A DNA stretch of 64,000 nucleotides, from NCBI RefSeq assembly GCF_047372505.1, contig NZ_JBKBEU010000004.1, forward strand, positions 1-64,000. Direction: 5' to 3'. The translations under genes and the position numbers were made by a program. Every line of letters begins with the position of its first letter. The first letter of the stretch is position 1. Below, one piece after another: positions 52,827 through 61,551 of this stretch. The notes beneath the pieces were generated by a model. It searched no databases. It was not told where the DNA came from and saw only the letters and a program-made list of their open reading frames with translations. The stretch is from Phaeobacter cretensis. Its GTDB lineage: Bacteria > Pseudomonadota > Alphaproteobacteria > Rhodobacterales > Rhodobacteraceae.

Positions 52827-53483
52827 GTGATCCGGTTTGAAAATCTGACCAAGAGCTTCTGGCTTAAAGGGGAGCGGCGGGTTGTCATCGACAATCTGAA
52901 CCTGACTTTGCCCACCGGACGCTCACTGGCGCTTCTGGGGCGCAACGGGGCGGGGAAATCCACCCTGTTGCAGCTGGTGGCGGGCACCATGCGCCCCGAC
53001 CATGGCGAGATTATCTCGGATGGGTCGATCTCCTGGCCGGTTGGACTGGCCGCCTCGTTCCACGGCGATCTGAGTGGTGCGGAAAATGTCCGATTCATTG
53101 CCCGGATCTATGGCGTCGATACCGATGATCTGGTGGGGTTTGTCGAAGAATTTGCCGAATTGGGCAAATTCTACCATATGCCGATGCGCAGCTATTCTTC
53201 GGGCATGCGGGCGCGCCTGACCTTTGGGGCGTCGATGGGGATCAAGTTCGACACCTATCTGGTTGATGAGGTGACAGCGGTGGGCGATGCCGCCTTCAAA
53301 CGCAAAAGTCGCGATATTTTCACTGACCGTATGAAGCATTCCAGCGCTATTTTGGTCAATCACTCGATGGCTCAGCTGCGGCAGTTCTGTAATGCTGGGC
53401 TGGTCCTGGACAATGGCCGTCTGCGCTATTTCAGCGATCTGGACGCAGCCATTGAGGAGCACCATCGCCTGATGGCCGTCTGA
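52827..53483 (+). CDS. kpsT: capsule polysaccharide ABC exporter, ATPase (KpsT-type)
   Basis: 218 residues, GTG start at 52827, 16 bp after kpsE. Walker A is LLGRNGAGKSTLLQLVAGTM near residue 35, the signature-like SYSSGMRARLTFGASMGI near 130, and Walker B is TYLVDEVTAVGDAAF. FHGDLSGAENVRFIARIYGVD and NHSMAQLRQFCNAGLVLDNG are conserved in the KpsT/Wzt group. It lacks the C-terminal carbohydrate-binding extension of Wzt, so it should be of the KpsT type acting on a lipid-anchored polymer. The kpsS/kpsC lipid-linker genes that usually accompany such exporters are not in the window. Confidence 0.93.
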   Translation: MIRFENLTKSFWLKGERRVVIDNLNLTLPTGRSLALLGRNGAGKSTLLQLVAGTMRPDHGEIISDGSISWPVGLAASFHGDLSGAENVRFIARIYGVDTDDLVGFVEEFAELGKFYHMPMRSYSSGMRARLTFGASMGIKFDTYLVDEVTAVGDAAFKRKSRDIFTDRMKHSSAILVNHSMAQLRQFCNAGLVLDNGRLRYFSDLDAAIEEHHRLMAV

Positions 53484-53631
53484 CCTTTGCTGATCCGCTG
53501 CGGGTGAAAATCTGTAATACATTGAAACTTATGGAAAATACAGGTCTCCGCCGGTGTTGAAACCGAATCTTGTATGCCTATGGATTGTTTGACAAAAAGG
53601 GCAGGGGACGCAAACAGCACGGGGTGCCGGG

Positions 53632-54795
53632 GTGAATATATTGATGGTGGGCGCAGGGCTTTCGGGCGCTGTGATCGGACGGCATCTGGCCGAGGCAGGT
53701 CACAAGATCACGGTCCTGGACAGCCGCGACCATATCGGTGGCAATTGCCACACCGAGCGCGATGCTGACACGGGCGTCATGGTGCATATTTACGGCCCGC
53801 ATATCTTTCACACCGATGACGCCGAGGTCTGGGAATATGTGAACGGGTTCGAGAATTTCCTGCCCTATAAAAATCGGGTCAAAACCACCAGCCTGGACCC
53901 TCAAGGCCGACGTGGTGTATTTTCGCTGCCGGTGAATCTGCACACGATCAACCAGTTTTTTGGCAAGACCCTGCGCCCCGAAGAGGCACATGCGTTCATC
54001 ACCGAAGAACAGGCCGATGCCAGCATTGAGGATCCACAGACCTTTGAAGAGCAGGCGATGCGCTTTGTCGGGCGGGATCTTTATGAGGCGTTTTTCAAGG
54101 GCTACACGATCAAGCAATGGGGCGTGGAGCCTAGCGCGCTGCCGGCCTCGATCCTGAAGCGACTGCCGGTACGGTTCAACTACGACGACAATTACTTCTT
54201 TCACAAATATCAGGGCATGCCGGAAAACGGGTATACTTCGATGATCGAGAAAATCCTCGACCATTCGGGTATAACGGTCAAGTTAGAGACTGTTTTTGAT
54301 CAGTCTCAGGCGGCGGACTATGACCATGTGTTCTACTCTGGTCCTCTGGATGGCTATTTTGATTATCAGCTGGGGCGGCTGGGATATCGCACGCTCGATT
54401 TTGAGCGGTTCACCCATCAGGGCGATTATCAGGGCTGTGCGGTGATGAACTATGGTGAGGAGGCTGTGCCGTACACCCGCATCACGGAGCATAAGCATTT
54501 CGCCCCCTGGGAAAGCCACGAGGGATCGGTTTGCTACCGCGAGTTTTCCCGCGCGGCCACCCCCGACGACATCCCCTATTATCCAATTCGCCAGGTTGAA
54601 GAAAAAGCGCTGCTGGGGGAATATGTGACGCTGGCTGAACAGGCCGAGGGTGTCACCTTTGTGGGTCGTCTGGGCACGTATCGCTATCTGGATATGGATG
54701 TGACCATCCGCGAAGCGTTGGATACGGCACGCGGGTTCCTTAAGGCCGCAGAGGCAAAAACGCCGGCACCGGCGTTTTTTGTAGCACCGCTCTGA
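53632..54795 (+). CDS. glf: UDP-galactopyranose mutase
   Basis: 387 residues, GTG start with GGGGTGCCGG upstream. It is a flavoenzyme that interconverts UDP-galactopyranose and UDP-galactofuranose. The FAD-binding opening is LMVGAGLSGAVIGRHLAEAG, then LDSRDHIGGNCHTERD, YGPHIFHTDDAEVWEYVNGF, FKGYTIKQWGVEP and RLPVRFNYDDNYFFHKYQGMPE. YYPIRQVEEKALLGEY and the C-terminal FVGRLGTYRYLDMDVTIREAL complete the family pattern. It contains at 54282-54300 the 19-nt sequence shared with rfbD. Its last codons form a perfect terminator-like hairpin (54756-54780). The enzyme supplies the galactofuranose donor for the GT2 enzymes nearby. Confidence 0.95.
   Translation: MNILMVGAGLSGAVIGRHLAEAGHKITVLDSRDHIGGNCHTERDADTGVMVHIYGPHIFHTDDAEVWEYVNGFENFLPYKNRVKTTSLDPQGRRGVFSLPVNLHTINQFFGKTLRPEEAHAFITEEQADASIEDPQTFEEQAMRFVGRDLYEAFFKGYTIKQWGVEPSALPASILKRLPVRFNYDDNYFFHKYQGMPENGYTSMIEKILDHSGITVKLETVFDQSQAADYDHVFYSGPLDGYFDYQLGRLGYRTLDFERFTHQGDYQGCAVMNYGEEAVPYTRITEHKHFAPWESHEGSVCYREFSRAATPDDIPYYPIRQVEEKALLGEYVTLAEQAEGVTFVGRLGTYRYLDMDVTIREALDTARGFLKAAEAKTPAPAFFVAPL
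54756..54780. terminator. terminator-like hairpin inside the 3' end of glf
   Basis: AAAAACGCC pairs with GGCGTTTTT around GGCACC, ending in six T. It lies wholly within the coding sequence, 15 bp before the stop codon. Confidence 0.7.
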
Positions 54796-54900
54796 TCAAA
54801 CGCGGATGCCCGCCCCTGTTGCGGGCGGCTTGGTCTGGACCCGTGGCGGATGTTAGAGTAGGGCTTGGGCGCCGGAAAATAAGGCTGATGAAGTAACGAG

Positions 54901-56235
54901 ATGGAGCCGATGAGCGACAAGACCGGAGCCAGACCCAAGACGCTTGTGATTCACATCGGCGACCACAAGACCGGGACCACCACCATCCAGAATGCACTGG
55001 CTGTTGGCAGCATCCAGCTGCATGACGCTGAGCTGTTCTACCCGGCCAAAATGAACCACAATTACCTGACCGGTTTTATCACCAGCTATCGCAAGAGCAC
55101 CCCGCTGCCCAAGCATCTGGAGGATCGTGACGGACTGGAAGAGGTGGCAGCGCAGATTGCGGCCTCTTCGGCGGATTATGCGGTGCTCTCTGCCGAGGCG
55201 TTTGAGAATATTCCCGCGCCGGAGTTTCACGATCTGGTTGAGACTTTCTTTCGCGGCTGTGCGGACCGTATTCACATTGTGGCCTATGTGCGCCCCCATG
55301 CGCAGCGGATCCTGTCGAGCTATGCCGAGCAGATCAAGATCGGCTGGTATCGCGGCACTATGCAGGAGTTCTTTGACCACAATCTGCAAAACGGTCGTTT
55401 TCATTATATGCCGCGCTTTAGCCAGTGGCGGGAGCTGTTCGGCGAAGATTTCACCCTACGTCCAATGATCCGTAAAGAGTTGAAAAACGGATCGGTGCTG
55501 GATGATTTTGCCCATGTTGCCTTTGACGGGCAGCCCTGTACGGTGGAGGAGTTCGAGCCGGAAAATCAGGCCATGACCGTACGGGAACTGGCGCTGATGT
55601 ATTTTCTGCAAGGCCAGTTTCAGGAGCAGGATCCCTGGCTGCGCCATACACTGGGCTGGGAACTGTCGCGCCAGCTGGACCGTTCGCGCAGTGAGAGCGA
55701 GGCCAAGGTGCGCAAACTGGTGATGGCACGCGATCTGGCCGAAGCCGCCAGCGCCGCCTATCGCAGTGATGCAACAGCCATGGACGCTGAATTTTTTGGC
55801 GGACGGCCATTGTTGCAAAACGCGTTGCGCGACATGGAAAAACAATCCGCCCCGCGTGCTCCCTCGCTGGATCCGGCTGAGTTCTTCAGCCCTGAACATC
55901 TGCGCAATCTGAGTGTCATGGCCAAGATCATCGAAGGCATGCTGGAGCGACAGGGCAAATGGCCATCTTATTTCCACAGCCACCGGATCAAGGATATTGA
56001 GCGCCATAAGATGGCGCGTCTGGGGCTGGATGAGAACGGCGACCCGCTGGACCCGGAGGCAGATGGGCAGAGTGTCTCCGATGCGATGACGTCTGACAAG
56101 ACCGTGACCAAAATCGCGCCTGCCCAGGCAACTGCTGCTTCCGCAACCCAATCGACCCAACCGGCCCCGCAGACGCGGGTGCTTGCAGGTGCCGCCGCCG
56201 GGGGGACAGCTGTGCCAGAAAAGGATCAGCCATGA
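54901..56235 (+). CDS. sulfotransferase-like protein
   Basis: 444 residues (or 441 from the ATG at 54910). The N-terminal LVIHIGDHKTGTTTIQNAL is the 5'-phosphosulfate-binding loop of PAPS-dependent sulfotransferases, and IHIVAYVRPHAQRILSSYAEQ fits the second, 3'-phosphate-binding segment. The middle and C-terminal parts (about 260-444) are mainly helical, and the last ~60 residues are Ala/Thr-rich and probably disordered. In this context it may sulfate a sugar of the exported polysaccharide, but the acceptor is unknown and the family includes divergent non-enzymatic members. It is coupled to the next GT2 gene by an ATGA overlap. Confidence 0.72.
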   Translation: MEPMSDKTGARPKTLVIHIGDHKTGTTTIQNALAVGSIQLHDAELFYPAKMNHNYLTGFITSYRKSTPLPKHLEDRDGLEEVAAQIAASSADYAVLSAEAFENIPAPEFHDLVETFFRGCADRIHIVAYVRPHAQRILSSYAEQIKIGWYRGTMQEFFDHNLQNGRFHYMPRFSQWRELFGEDFTLRPMIRKELKNGSVLDDFAHVAFDGQPCTVEEFEPENQAMTVRELALMYFLQGQFQEQDPWLRHTLGWELSRQLDRSRSESEAKVRKLVMARDLAEAASAAYRSDATAMDAEFFGGRPLLQNALRDMEKQSAPRAPSLDPAEFFSPEHLRNLSVMAKIIEGMLERQGKWPSYFHSHRIKDIERHKMARLGLDENGDPLDPEADGQSVSDAMTSDKTVTKIAPAQATAASATQSTQPAPQTRVLAGAAAGGTAVPEKDQP

Positions 56236-57149
56236 ATATCCGTTCTTCCCTAGCCGCGGTCATCGTGACCTATAACCGGTTGGACAAACTGAAGCGTGTG
56301 ATTGCGGCTCTGCAGGCCCAGACCTGCCTGCCGGAACGGGTCTTTGTGATCGACAATGCCTCCACCGATGAGACCGGCAGCTGGGTGAGCCAGCTGCAGC
56401 AGGAGGATCCCCGGTTTCAGCATGTGCGCCTGCCTGAAAACATCGGCGGTGCCGGCGGCTTCTATGAAGGCGCACGCGTGGCCTATGAAGAAGGCTATGA
56501 TTTCATTTGGTTCAGCGATGATGACGCCTATCCTGAACCCAACGCGATTGAGTTGCTGCTGACGGGCATCAAGGATTTTGAGGCGCGGTTTACCTGGCGG
56601 CCGTCTTTTGCCTGTTCTGCCGTAAAATGGACCAATGGCGATCTTTGCGAGATGAACACCCCCTCGACCGTCTGGGACTGGCCACGCTTCTACAGCCCAG
56701 AGACCCCGTATTTTCTGGTCGGCTCCTGTTCCTTTGTCTCGGTGCTTGTGCCTCGCTGGGCGATCCATAAACACGGCTTTCCGATCAAGGAATATTTCAT
56801 CTGGTACGATGATGCCGAATACACCCAGCGCATCGCCAAATCGTATCCTGGCATCTATTGCCCGAACAGCGTGGTGATCCATGATGTGCCGGAAAATAAA
56901 GGTGTGAACTATTCCCTGGTGAACCAGAGCAATATCTGGAAGTTCCGCTATGGTGCCCGCAATGAGACCTCGTTCCGGCGTCGTGAACAGGGCTGGGGCG
57001 GGGTGGCTGTTTTTGCCCGCGGTGTGTGGCGGCAGATGCGTCAGGGCAATGTGGAAAAATCACTGCGCCGCGACGTCTACAAGGCAATATGGCAGGGCTG
57101 TTCCTTCAACCCGCCCATCGTACGTCCGGATTCTGATACCGGGGTCTGA
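56232..57149 (+). CDS. glycosyltransferase family 2 (galactofuranosyl/rhamnosyltransferase-like)
   Basis: 305 residues. GT-A core: AVIVTYNRLDKLKRVIAAL, VFVIDNASTDETGSWV, LPENIGGAGGFYEGARVAY and FIWFSDDDAYPEPNAIELL (DDD). FLVGSCSFVSVLVPRWAI and FIWYDDAEYTQRIAKSYPG contain the second Asp cluster. VIHDVPENKGVNYSLV and WKFRYGARNETSFRRREQG are typical of the GlfT-like/rhamnosyltransferase subgroup. It overlaps the upstream sulfotransferase-like gene by four bases and lies three genes after glf-linked sequence, so UDP-galactofuranose or dTDP-rhamnose is the likely donor (inference). Confidence 0.88.
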   Translation: MNIRSSLAAVIVTYNRLDKLKRVIAALQAQTCLPERVFVIDNASTDETGSWVSQLQQEDPRFQHVRLPENIGGAGGFYEGARVAYEEGYDFIWFSDDDAYPEPNAIELLLTGIKDFEARFTWRPSFACSAVKWTNGDLCEMNTPSTVWDWPRFYSPETPYFLVGSCSFVSVLVPRWAIHKHGFPIKEYFIWYDDAEYTQRIAKSYPGIYCPNSVVIHDVPENKGVNYSLVNQSNIWKFRYGARNETSFRRREQGWGGVAVFARGVWRQMRQGNVEKSLRRDVYKAIWQGCSFNPPIVRPDSDTGV

Positions 57150-57226
57150 AACAGGGCGCAGACATACGGCCGTTCCAAACTGGCCCAGAGAGATCACAGC
57201 TCGATCGCAGGCAGCAGGGAGCCAGC

Positions 57227-58909
57227 ATGTCCCAGGACAGAGACTATATCGACCAGGAAATTACTCAGATCCGTTTCATCTATGAAACGCTCTATCCTGA
57301 CACACCGGTCGAAACCCATATGTGGTGGGAAAAGGCCAAGATATCGACCCCGGCAGTCCAGCCGCAGACCATGAATTATGGCGCCGAGATGATGGCGCTG
57401 ACCTATATTGGCAATCTGCGTACCGGGCCGCAGGAAACACCAGCGCTGCCGGGGAAACGGGTGTTTGTCACCATCCCGTCCCCGCGTCAGGTGGCAGTGC
57501 GTGAAAGTGCCGGCGGTGTGCCCTGGCATAAGCGGCCGCGTAAATACCGCGCCATTCATGCGCTTTCGCCGATTTTGGCAGAACAGATGAAATACCAGAT
57601 CGAGGCGCGGCGGTTCCACAAGCTGCCTGTCCGGCATAAATTTTCCCGGCTGGCCTGTTCACGTGGCATCTTTGAAACCCAGAAAATAGCGCCCGCAGGC
57701 CGACACGGCGGCAAGGATCCGGCGATCCTGATCGGTTTGCACTGGTTGGATGTGGGCGGTGCCGAAAGCCTTGGCATCGACAGCATTCAATGGGCGCTGG
57801 ACGCTGGGTTGCGGGTGTTTGTCATGGTCGGTCAGGAAGGCCCTGAACGTTTGCTATCCAAGCTGCCGGATGATCCGCGCCTGCAGCTGATCCGTACCGA
57901 TCGCTATCTGCCGCGCAGCCTGGCCAGCGGGTTTGTCAGCCAGCTGATCGCGCAGGAAAACATCATCCTCACCCATAACCACCATTGCGTGCCGCTGTAT
58001 GATGCGCTGCCCACGATCAAGCTGCGCCACCCGCATGTGGTCAATCTCGACAGCACCCATATCGTTGAATATGCCGATGGCGGTTACCCGCGGATTTCCG
58101 GTGTCTGGAGCAATTTCATTGATTATCACCATGTGATCAGCAGGGATCTGGAGCGGTTCTACAAGGAGCGGTTCCGGGTCTATGGAAATAAGCTGGTGCT
58201 GGGGCGTCTGCTGGATGACAGCCGTCGGGGGGCGCCGGTAGCGCCTGTGCGGATCAAGGCCGGGCAGAGCCGCTGCCGCGTTGCTTTTGTCGGGCGGATG
58301 GTGCACCAGAAACGTCCGGTTGTGGCGCTGTCGATCATTCGTCGGCTGCGCGCCTGGGGCAAGCGCAACGGTGTTGATTTCCGCTTTGATATGGTGGGCG
58401 AGGGCCCTTATCGCGGGGCGGTCGAACATTTGTTGACTCGCTACCGGCTGACGGATGTGGTGCATCTGCACCCTGCAGGAACCGATGTGCCAGCGCTGCT
58501 GGGCGAGAGCGATATCCTGTTGGTGCCGTCATCGAACGAAGGTCTGGCGCTGGTTTGTTATGAGGCGATTGAGGCCGGCTGTGTGCCGATCTGTTCCGAA
58601 GTGGGCGCGCAGGCCGAAATCTGCCCACCCGAAACCCTGGTGTCCTGGTCTCCCCTGAAGGCGGTGCGCGAGAGCGTCGAGGTGGTGCAGCGGCTGTTGC
58701 GCGAGGACGGGTTTGCCAAGACGGTGGAGACCGGCCAGCGCGCCCGGATGGAAGCGCTGCAGAATGAGCCGTCGGCGCGCGAGGTTCTGGGGCAGCTGTA
58801 CCGCGATACGCTGGCCGCAGCCTGCGGGGCCGCAGCTGAAGCAGAGGCCGCAAAACCAACCAGCACACGCAAGGCCAAGACCAAGGCCGAGGACAAGGCA
58901 CCGGCATGA
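57227..58909 (+). CDS. glycosyltransferase family 4 with N-terminal extension
   Basis: 560 residues, longer than a plain GT4 (about 380). The first ~165 residues (DRDYIDQEITQIRFIYETLY onward) are an unassigned extension rich in basic residues. The GT-B part begins AILIGLHWLDVGGAESLGID, with NLDSTHIVEYADGGYPR, CRVAFVGRMVHQKRPVVAL, FDMVGEGPYRGAVEHLL and ILLVPSSNEGLALVCYEAIE (the paired-Glu motif). The tail (about 535-560) is Ala/Lys-rich and disordered. The gene runs with the preceding GT2 gene and overlaps the next sulfotransferase-like gene by four bases. It adds a sugar to the polysaccharide, with donor unknown. Confidence 0.87.
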   Translation: MSQDRDYIDQEITQIRFIYETLYPDTPVETHMWWEKAKISTPAVQPQTMNYGAEMMALTYIGNLRTGPQETPALPGKRVFVTIPSPRQVAVRESAGGVPWHKRPRKYRAIHALSPILAEQMKYQIEARRFHKLPVRHKFSRLACSRGIFETQKIAPAGRHGGKDPAILIGLHWLDVGGAESLGIDSIQWALDAGLRVFVMVGQEGPERLLSKLPDDPRLQLIRTDRYLPRSLASGFVSQLIAQENIILTHNHHCVPLYDALPTIKLRHPHVVNLDSTHIVEYADGGYPRISGVWSNFIDYHHVISRDLERFYKERFRVYGNKLVLGRLLDDSRRGAPVAPVRIKAGQSRCRVAFVGRMVHQKRPVVALSIIRRLRAWGKRNGVDFRFDMVGEGPYRGAVEHLLTRYRLTDVVHLHPAGTDVPALLGESDILLVPSSNEGLALVCYEAIEAGCVPICSEVGAQAEICPPETLVSWSPLKAVRESVEVVQRLLREDGFAKTVETGQRARMEALQNEPSAREVLGQLYRDTLAAACGAAAEAEAAKPTSTRKAKTKAEDKAPA

Positions 58910-59925
58910 CCCGCAGGCTGTGGCTGCATATCGGCTCGCATAAGACCGGATCGACCTCGCTCCAGACTGCTTTGCGGCAGGGACAGAGCGACAAGACACT
59001 GGGCAGCTGGAGCTATCTGCACGCAAGGCCGCGGGTGGATTTCAATCCGCTGGTGCGCTGTCATGGCATGGGGACTGGAATGCATACGGAGCTGCGCTGG
59101 CCGTTTCTGGAGCGGCGCATGGCGGATGCGGATCATCGCGGCCATGGCGACTGTATCCTGTCCAGCGAGATGCTGTTCTGGCTGATGGACATCGCCGATC
59201 TGGAGGCGTTGCGCCAGCAGCTGCTGACCCATTTTGATGAAATCAACGTGGTGGCTTATCTGCGGCGACAGGATGCGCTGGCGCTGTCACACCGAAAACA
59301 GGTGGTGATGGGGCGGGCGGCCTATCAGTTCTACGGCGCGCAGATCCAAGGGCTGCCCGCGTTCCTGCCGCATATGATGCGCTATTTCGACTATGCCACC
59401 AAACTGGCGCGGTGGGAGCAGGTGTTCGGGGCCGAGAATGTCACCGTGCGCAGGTTTCAGCGTGGCGATCTGGTTGGTGGCGATACGGTGCTGGATTTCT
59501 ATGCGCTGGTGGGGCTGACGCCGCCGCCGGAGCTGCCGCAGGAAAATGCGGCCTGGTCCCGCAGCCAGTTGCTGGCGGGGCTGTGGTTGCGCCAGCGCGG
59601 CTATCCGCGCCAAAGCTTTGCCGAGGCGGTGCAGGAGCTGCCGCAGGATGGCCGGCTGATGCCCGCGCGGGATGATGCAGCGGCGTTTCTGGCGCGGTTT
59701 GAGGCGATCAACCGGGCCTTGGCGGCGCGCTATGATCCCGAGGGGCCGGAGATGTTTTTTGACTGTGACCTCAGCCGCTATCCCGAAGCGGGCAATGGCG
59801 AGGGGCTGGAAGGCGATGCGGTGGTGACGCCAGAGGTGCTGGCCGGGCTTGAGGTGCGGGCGCGGGCGGAGATGGCGGCGCGGGAGCTGCCGCTGGATGC
59901 GCTGAACCCGGATGATCGGCTGTAG
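58906..59925 (+). CDS. sulfotransferase-like protein
   Basis: 339 residues, coupled to the upstream glycosyltransferase by an ATGA overlap. LWLHIGSHKTGSTSLQTAL is the N-terminal phosphosulfate-binding loop, close to that of the protein at 54901, and INVVAYLRRQDALALSHRKQVV is the probable 3'-phosphate-binding helix. The rest is helical without membrane segments. Two genes of this type in one glycan operon suggest sulfation at two positions or on two sugars. The acceptor is unknown. A terminator follows after 57 bp, closing the transcription unit that begins at kpsE or glf. Confidence 0.75.
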   Translation: MTRRLWLHIGSHKTGSTSLQTALRQGQSDKTLGSWSYLHARPRVDFNPLVRCHGMGTGMHTELRWPFLERRMADADHRGHGDCILSSEMLFWLMDIADLEALRQQLLTHFDEINVVAYLRRQDALALSHRKQVVMGRAAYQFYGAQIQGLPAFLPHMMRYFDYATKLARWEQVFGAENVTVRRFQRGDLVGGDTVLDFYALVGLTPPPELPQENAAWSRSQLLAGLWLRQRGYPRQSFAEAVQELPQDGRLMPARDDAAAFLARFEAINRALAARYDPEGPEMFFDCDLSRYPEAGNGEGLEGDAVVTPEVLAGLEVRARAEMAARELPLDALNPDDRL

Positions 59926-59982
59926 GCTGCCGCAGACCGATTATTGATCTGACAGTGAACAGGTCGGCATTGATCTGACATC

Positions 59983-60014
59983 TCCCTCCGCACGCGTGTG
60001 CGGGGGGATTTTTT
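59983..60014 (+). terminator. terminator of the second polysaccharide operon
   Basis: An 11-base arm pair with one mismatch around GCGT (core CCGCAC/GTGCGG) is followed by six T at 60009-60014. Confidence 0.85.
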
Positions 60015-60047
60015 ATGCGCGCGCGGGTCATCAGATCTGCGCAAAAG

Positions 60048-60075
60048 AAAAGGCCCCGCAAAGCGGGGCCTTTCC
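60048..60075 (-). terminator. terminator of the RTX gene
   Basis: GGCCCCGC and GCGGGGCC pair around AAA with A/T flanks. It lies 21 bp past the RTX stop on the minus strand, where it ends in CCTTTTCTTTT. Confidence 0.9.
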
Positions 60076-60096
60076 GAAGACATGTGACAGCGCCAA

Positions 60097-61551
60097 TTAG
60101 GCGAAGTCGAAGTCCGCATCAGTCAGACCTGTCAGGGTCTGGCCGGTCAGGGTCACGGTGGTGTCCGCATCGATTTCGATAACCACACCAGCGTTGGTTT
60201 CGTAAGCAACCGCCAGAACGTCGGCCAGATCGTTGTAACCCAGCTCTTCCACGTTCATTTTGTCATCGCCTGTACCGAAGTCGGTGATGGTGGTCGCGCC
60301 TGTGCCCGCTTTCAGGACGAAGGTGTCATCGCCAGCACCGCCGGTCAGGTTGTCGCCGCCGAGGCTGGTGTAGACCATGTCTGCACCAGTACCACCGGTC
60401 ACGGTGTCTTCGCCAGCACCGCCACGCAGTTCGTTGGAACCGGAAACCGAACCAATAACATCGTCGCCGTCGCCACCCTTCAGGGTGTCGTCGCCTGCGC
60501 CGCCAACCAGGGTATCGTCGCCAGAACCACCGTTGATGGCGTCGTTGCCTGCGCCACCGTCGAGGTTGCTGTCGTCGCCGTTGCCGCCGAAGATGAGGTC
60601 GTTGCCAGTACCGCCGGTGATGTCGTCTGCACCTGCGCCGCCGCCCAGAGTGCTGCCGTCGTCGTCACCGTTGGTGATGGTGTCGTTGCCGTTACCACCG
60701 CGGATCACGTTGACGCCGTCGCCGCCTTCCAGAACATCATCGCCATTGCCACCGATGACGGTGTCATCGCCGTCACCTGCGGTGATGGTGTTGTCTTCGT
60801 CGTTGCCGTTGAAGGTGTCGTTGCCTGCGTCTTCGCCACCGAAGTCGGAGGTTTCGTCAACGCTTGCAGCCGCACCTGTGCCTGCATTCCATGTGTCGTC
60901 ACCGGTGGTGAAGGGGATGGTTGCTTCGTAGGTCACGGTCACGGTGCGGGTTTCGTCGCCCGCGGCGTTTGCAACAACAACTTCGTAGGAGAAGGACGCG
61001 TCGTCACCGACGTTGCCCTGTGCGGCGATCGCTGCGGTGTTCGCAGTGAAGGTAACACCGGTGCCGGATACGCTGAATGCGCCATCTGCGTTGGTGAAGT
61101 TGTTGCCAACGGTGGCAACGTCCTGGCCGTCAACGCTGACGACGGATGCTGCGGTGAAGGCGTTGACGGTGGAGGCTGCGCCGTCCCAGTCATAGCTGTT
61201 GATGGTGGTCAGGGTCGCTGCTGCGCCGCTTGCAACGGCAGCAGGATCGATGACGCCTTCGGACGCAACGCCTGCTTCAACGGTCACGCCGTCGGACAGG
61301 GTCACGGTGGTGAAGCCTTCGGTCAGCGACGCGGTGGAAACGGTCCAGGTGTCGGTGGTCTCGTCATATGACAGACCTGCGCCTGCTTGTGCGACAAAAG
61401 TGTCCGCCGCGTTGTTCAGGACCAGTGTATCTGCGCCACCATTGCCATCGATGCTGTTTGCGCCGATTGCGTCGACCAGCAGTGTAACTGCGTCATCGCC
61501 GGTGGTGCCTGCGACAACTACTGTGCCGGTTGCTGCATTAATATTAGCCAT
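60097..61551 (-). CDS. RTX calcium-binding protein with cadherin-like N-terminal region
   Basis: 484 residues, very acidic and without Cys or Lys-rich stretches. Residues ~1-225 are a threonine/valine/alanine-rich beta region (TLVLNNAADTFVAQAGAG, VTLSDGVTVEAGVASEG). They include a VCBS/cadherin-like unit (FSYEVVVANAAGDETRTVTV). RTX nonapeptides run from about 250 to 400 (GNGDDVLEGGDGVNVIRGG, GGSGDDTLVGGAGDDTLKG). The C-terminal part (TGATTITDFGTGDDKMNVEE to LTDADFDFA) matches type I secretion targeting ends. It has no signal peptide. A long AT-rich leader and a strong terminator suggest high expression. The exporter gene at 63603 could serve it. A structural surface or biofilm protein is likely. 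Confidence 0.88.
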   Translation of the reverse strand: MANINAATGTVVVAGTTGDDAVTLLVDAIGANSIDGNGGADTLVLNNAADTFVAQAGAGLSYDETTDTWTVSTASLTEGFTTVTLSDGVTVEAGVASEGVIDPAAVASGAAATLTTINSYDWDGAASTVNAFTAASVVSVDGQDVATVGNNFTNADGAFSVSGTGVTFTANTAAIAAQGNVGDDASFSYEVVVANAAGDETRTVTVTYEATIPFTTGDDTWNAGTGAAASVDETSDFGGEDAGNDTFNGNDEDNTITAGDGDDTVIGGNGDDVLEGGDGVNVIRGGNGNDTITNGDDDGSTLGGGAGADDITGGTGNDLIFGGNGDDSNLDGGAGNDAINGGSGDDTLVGGAGDDTLKGGDGDDVIGSVSGSNELRGGAGEDTVTGGTGADMVYTSLGGDNLTGGAGDDTFVLKAGTGATTITDFGTGDDKMNVEELGYNDLADVLAVAYETNAGVVIEIDADTTVTLTGQTLTGLTDADFDFA

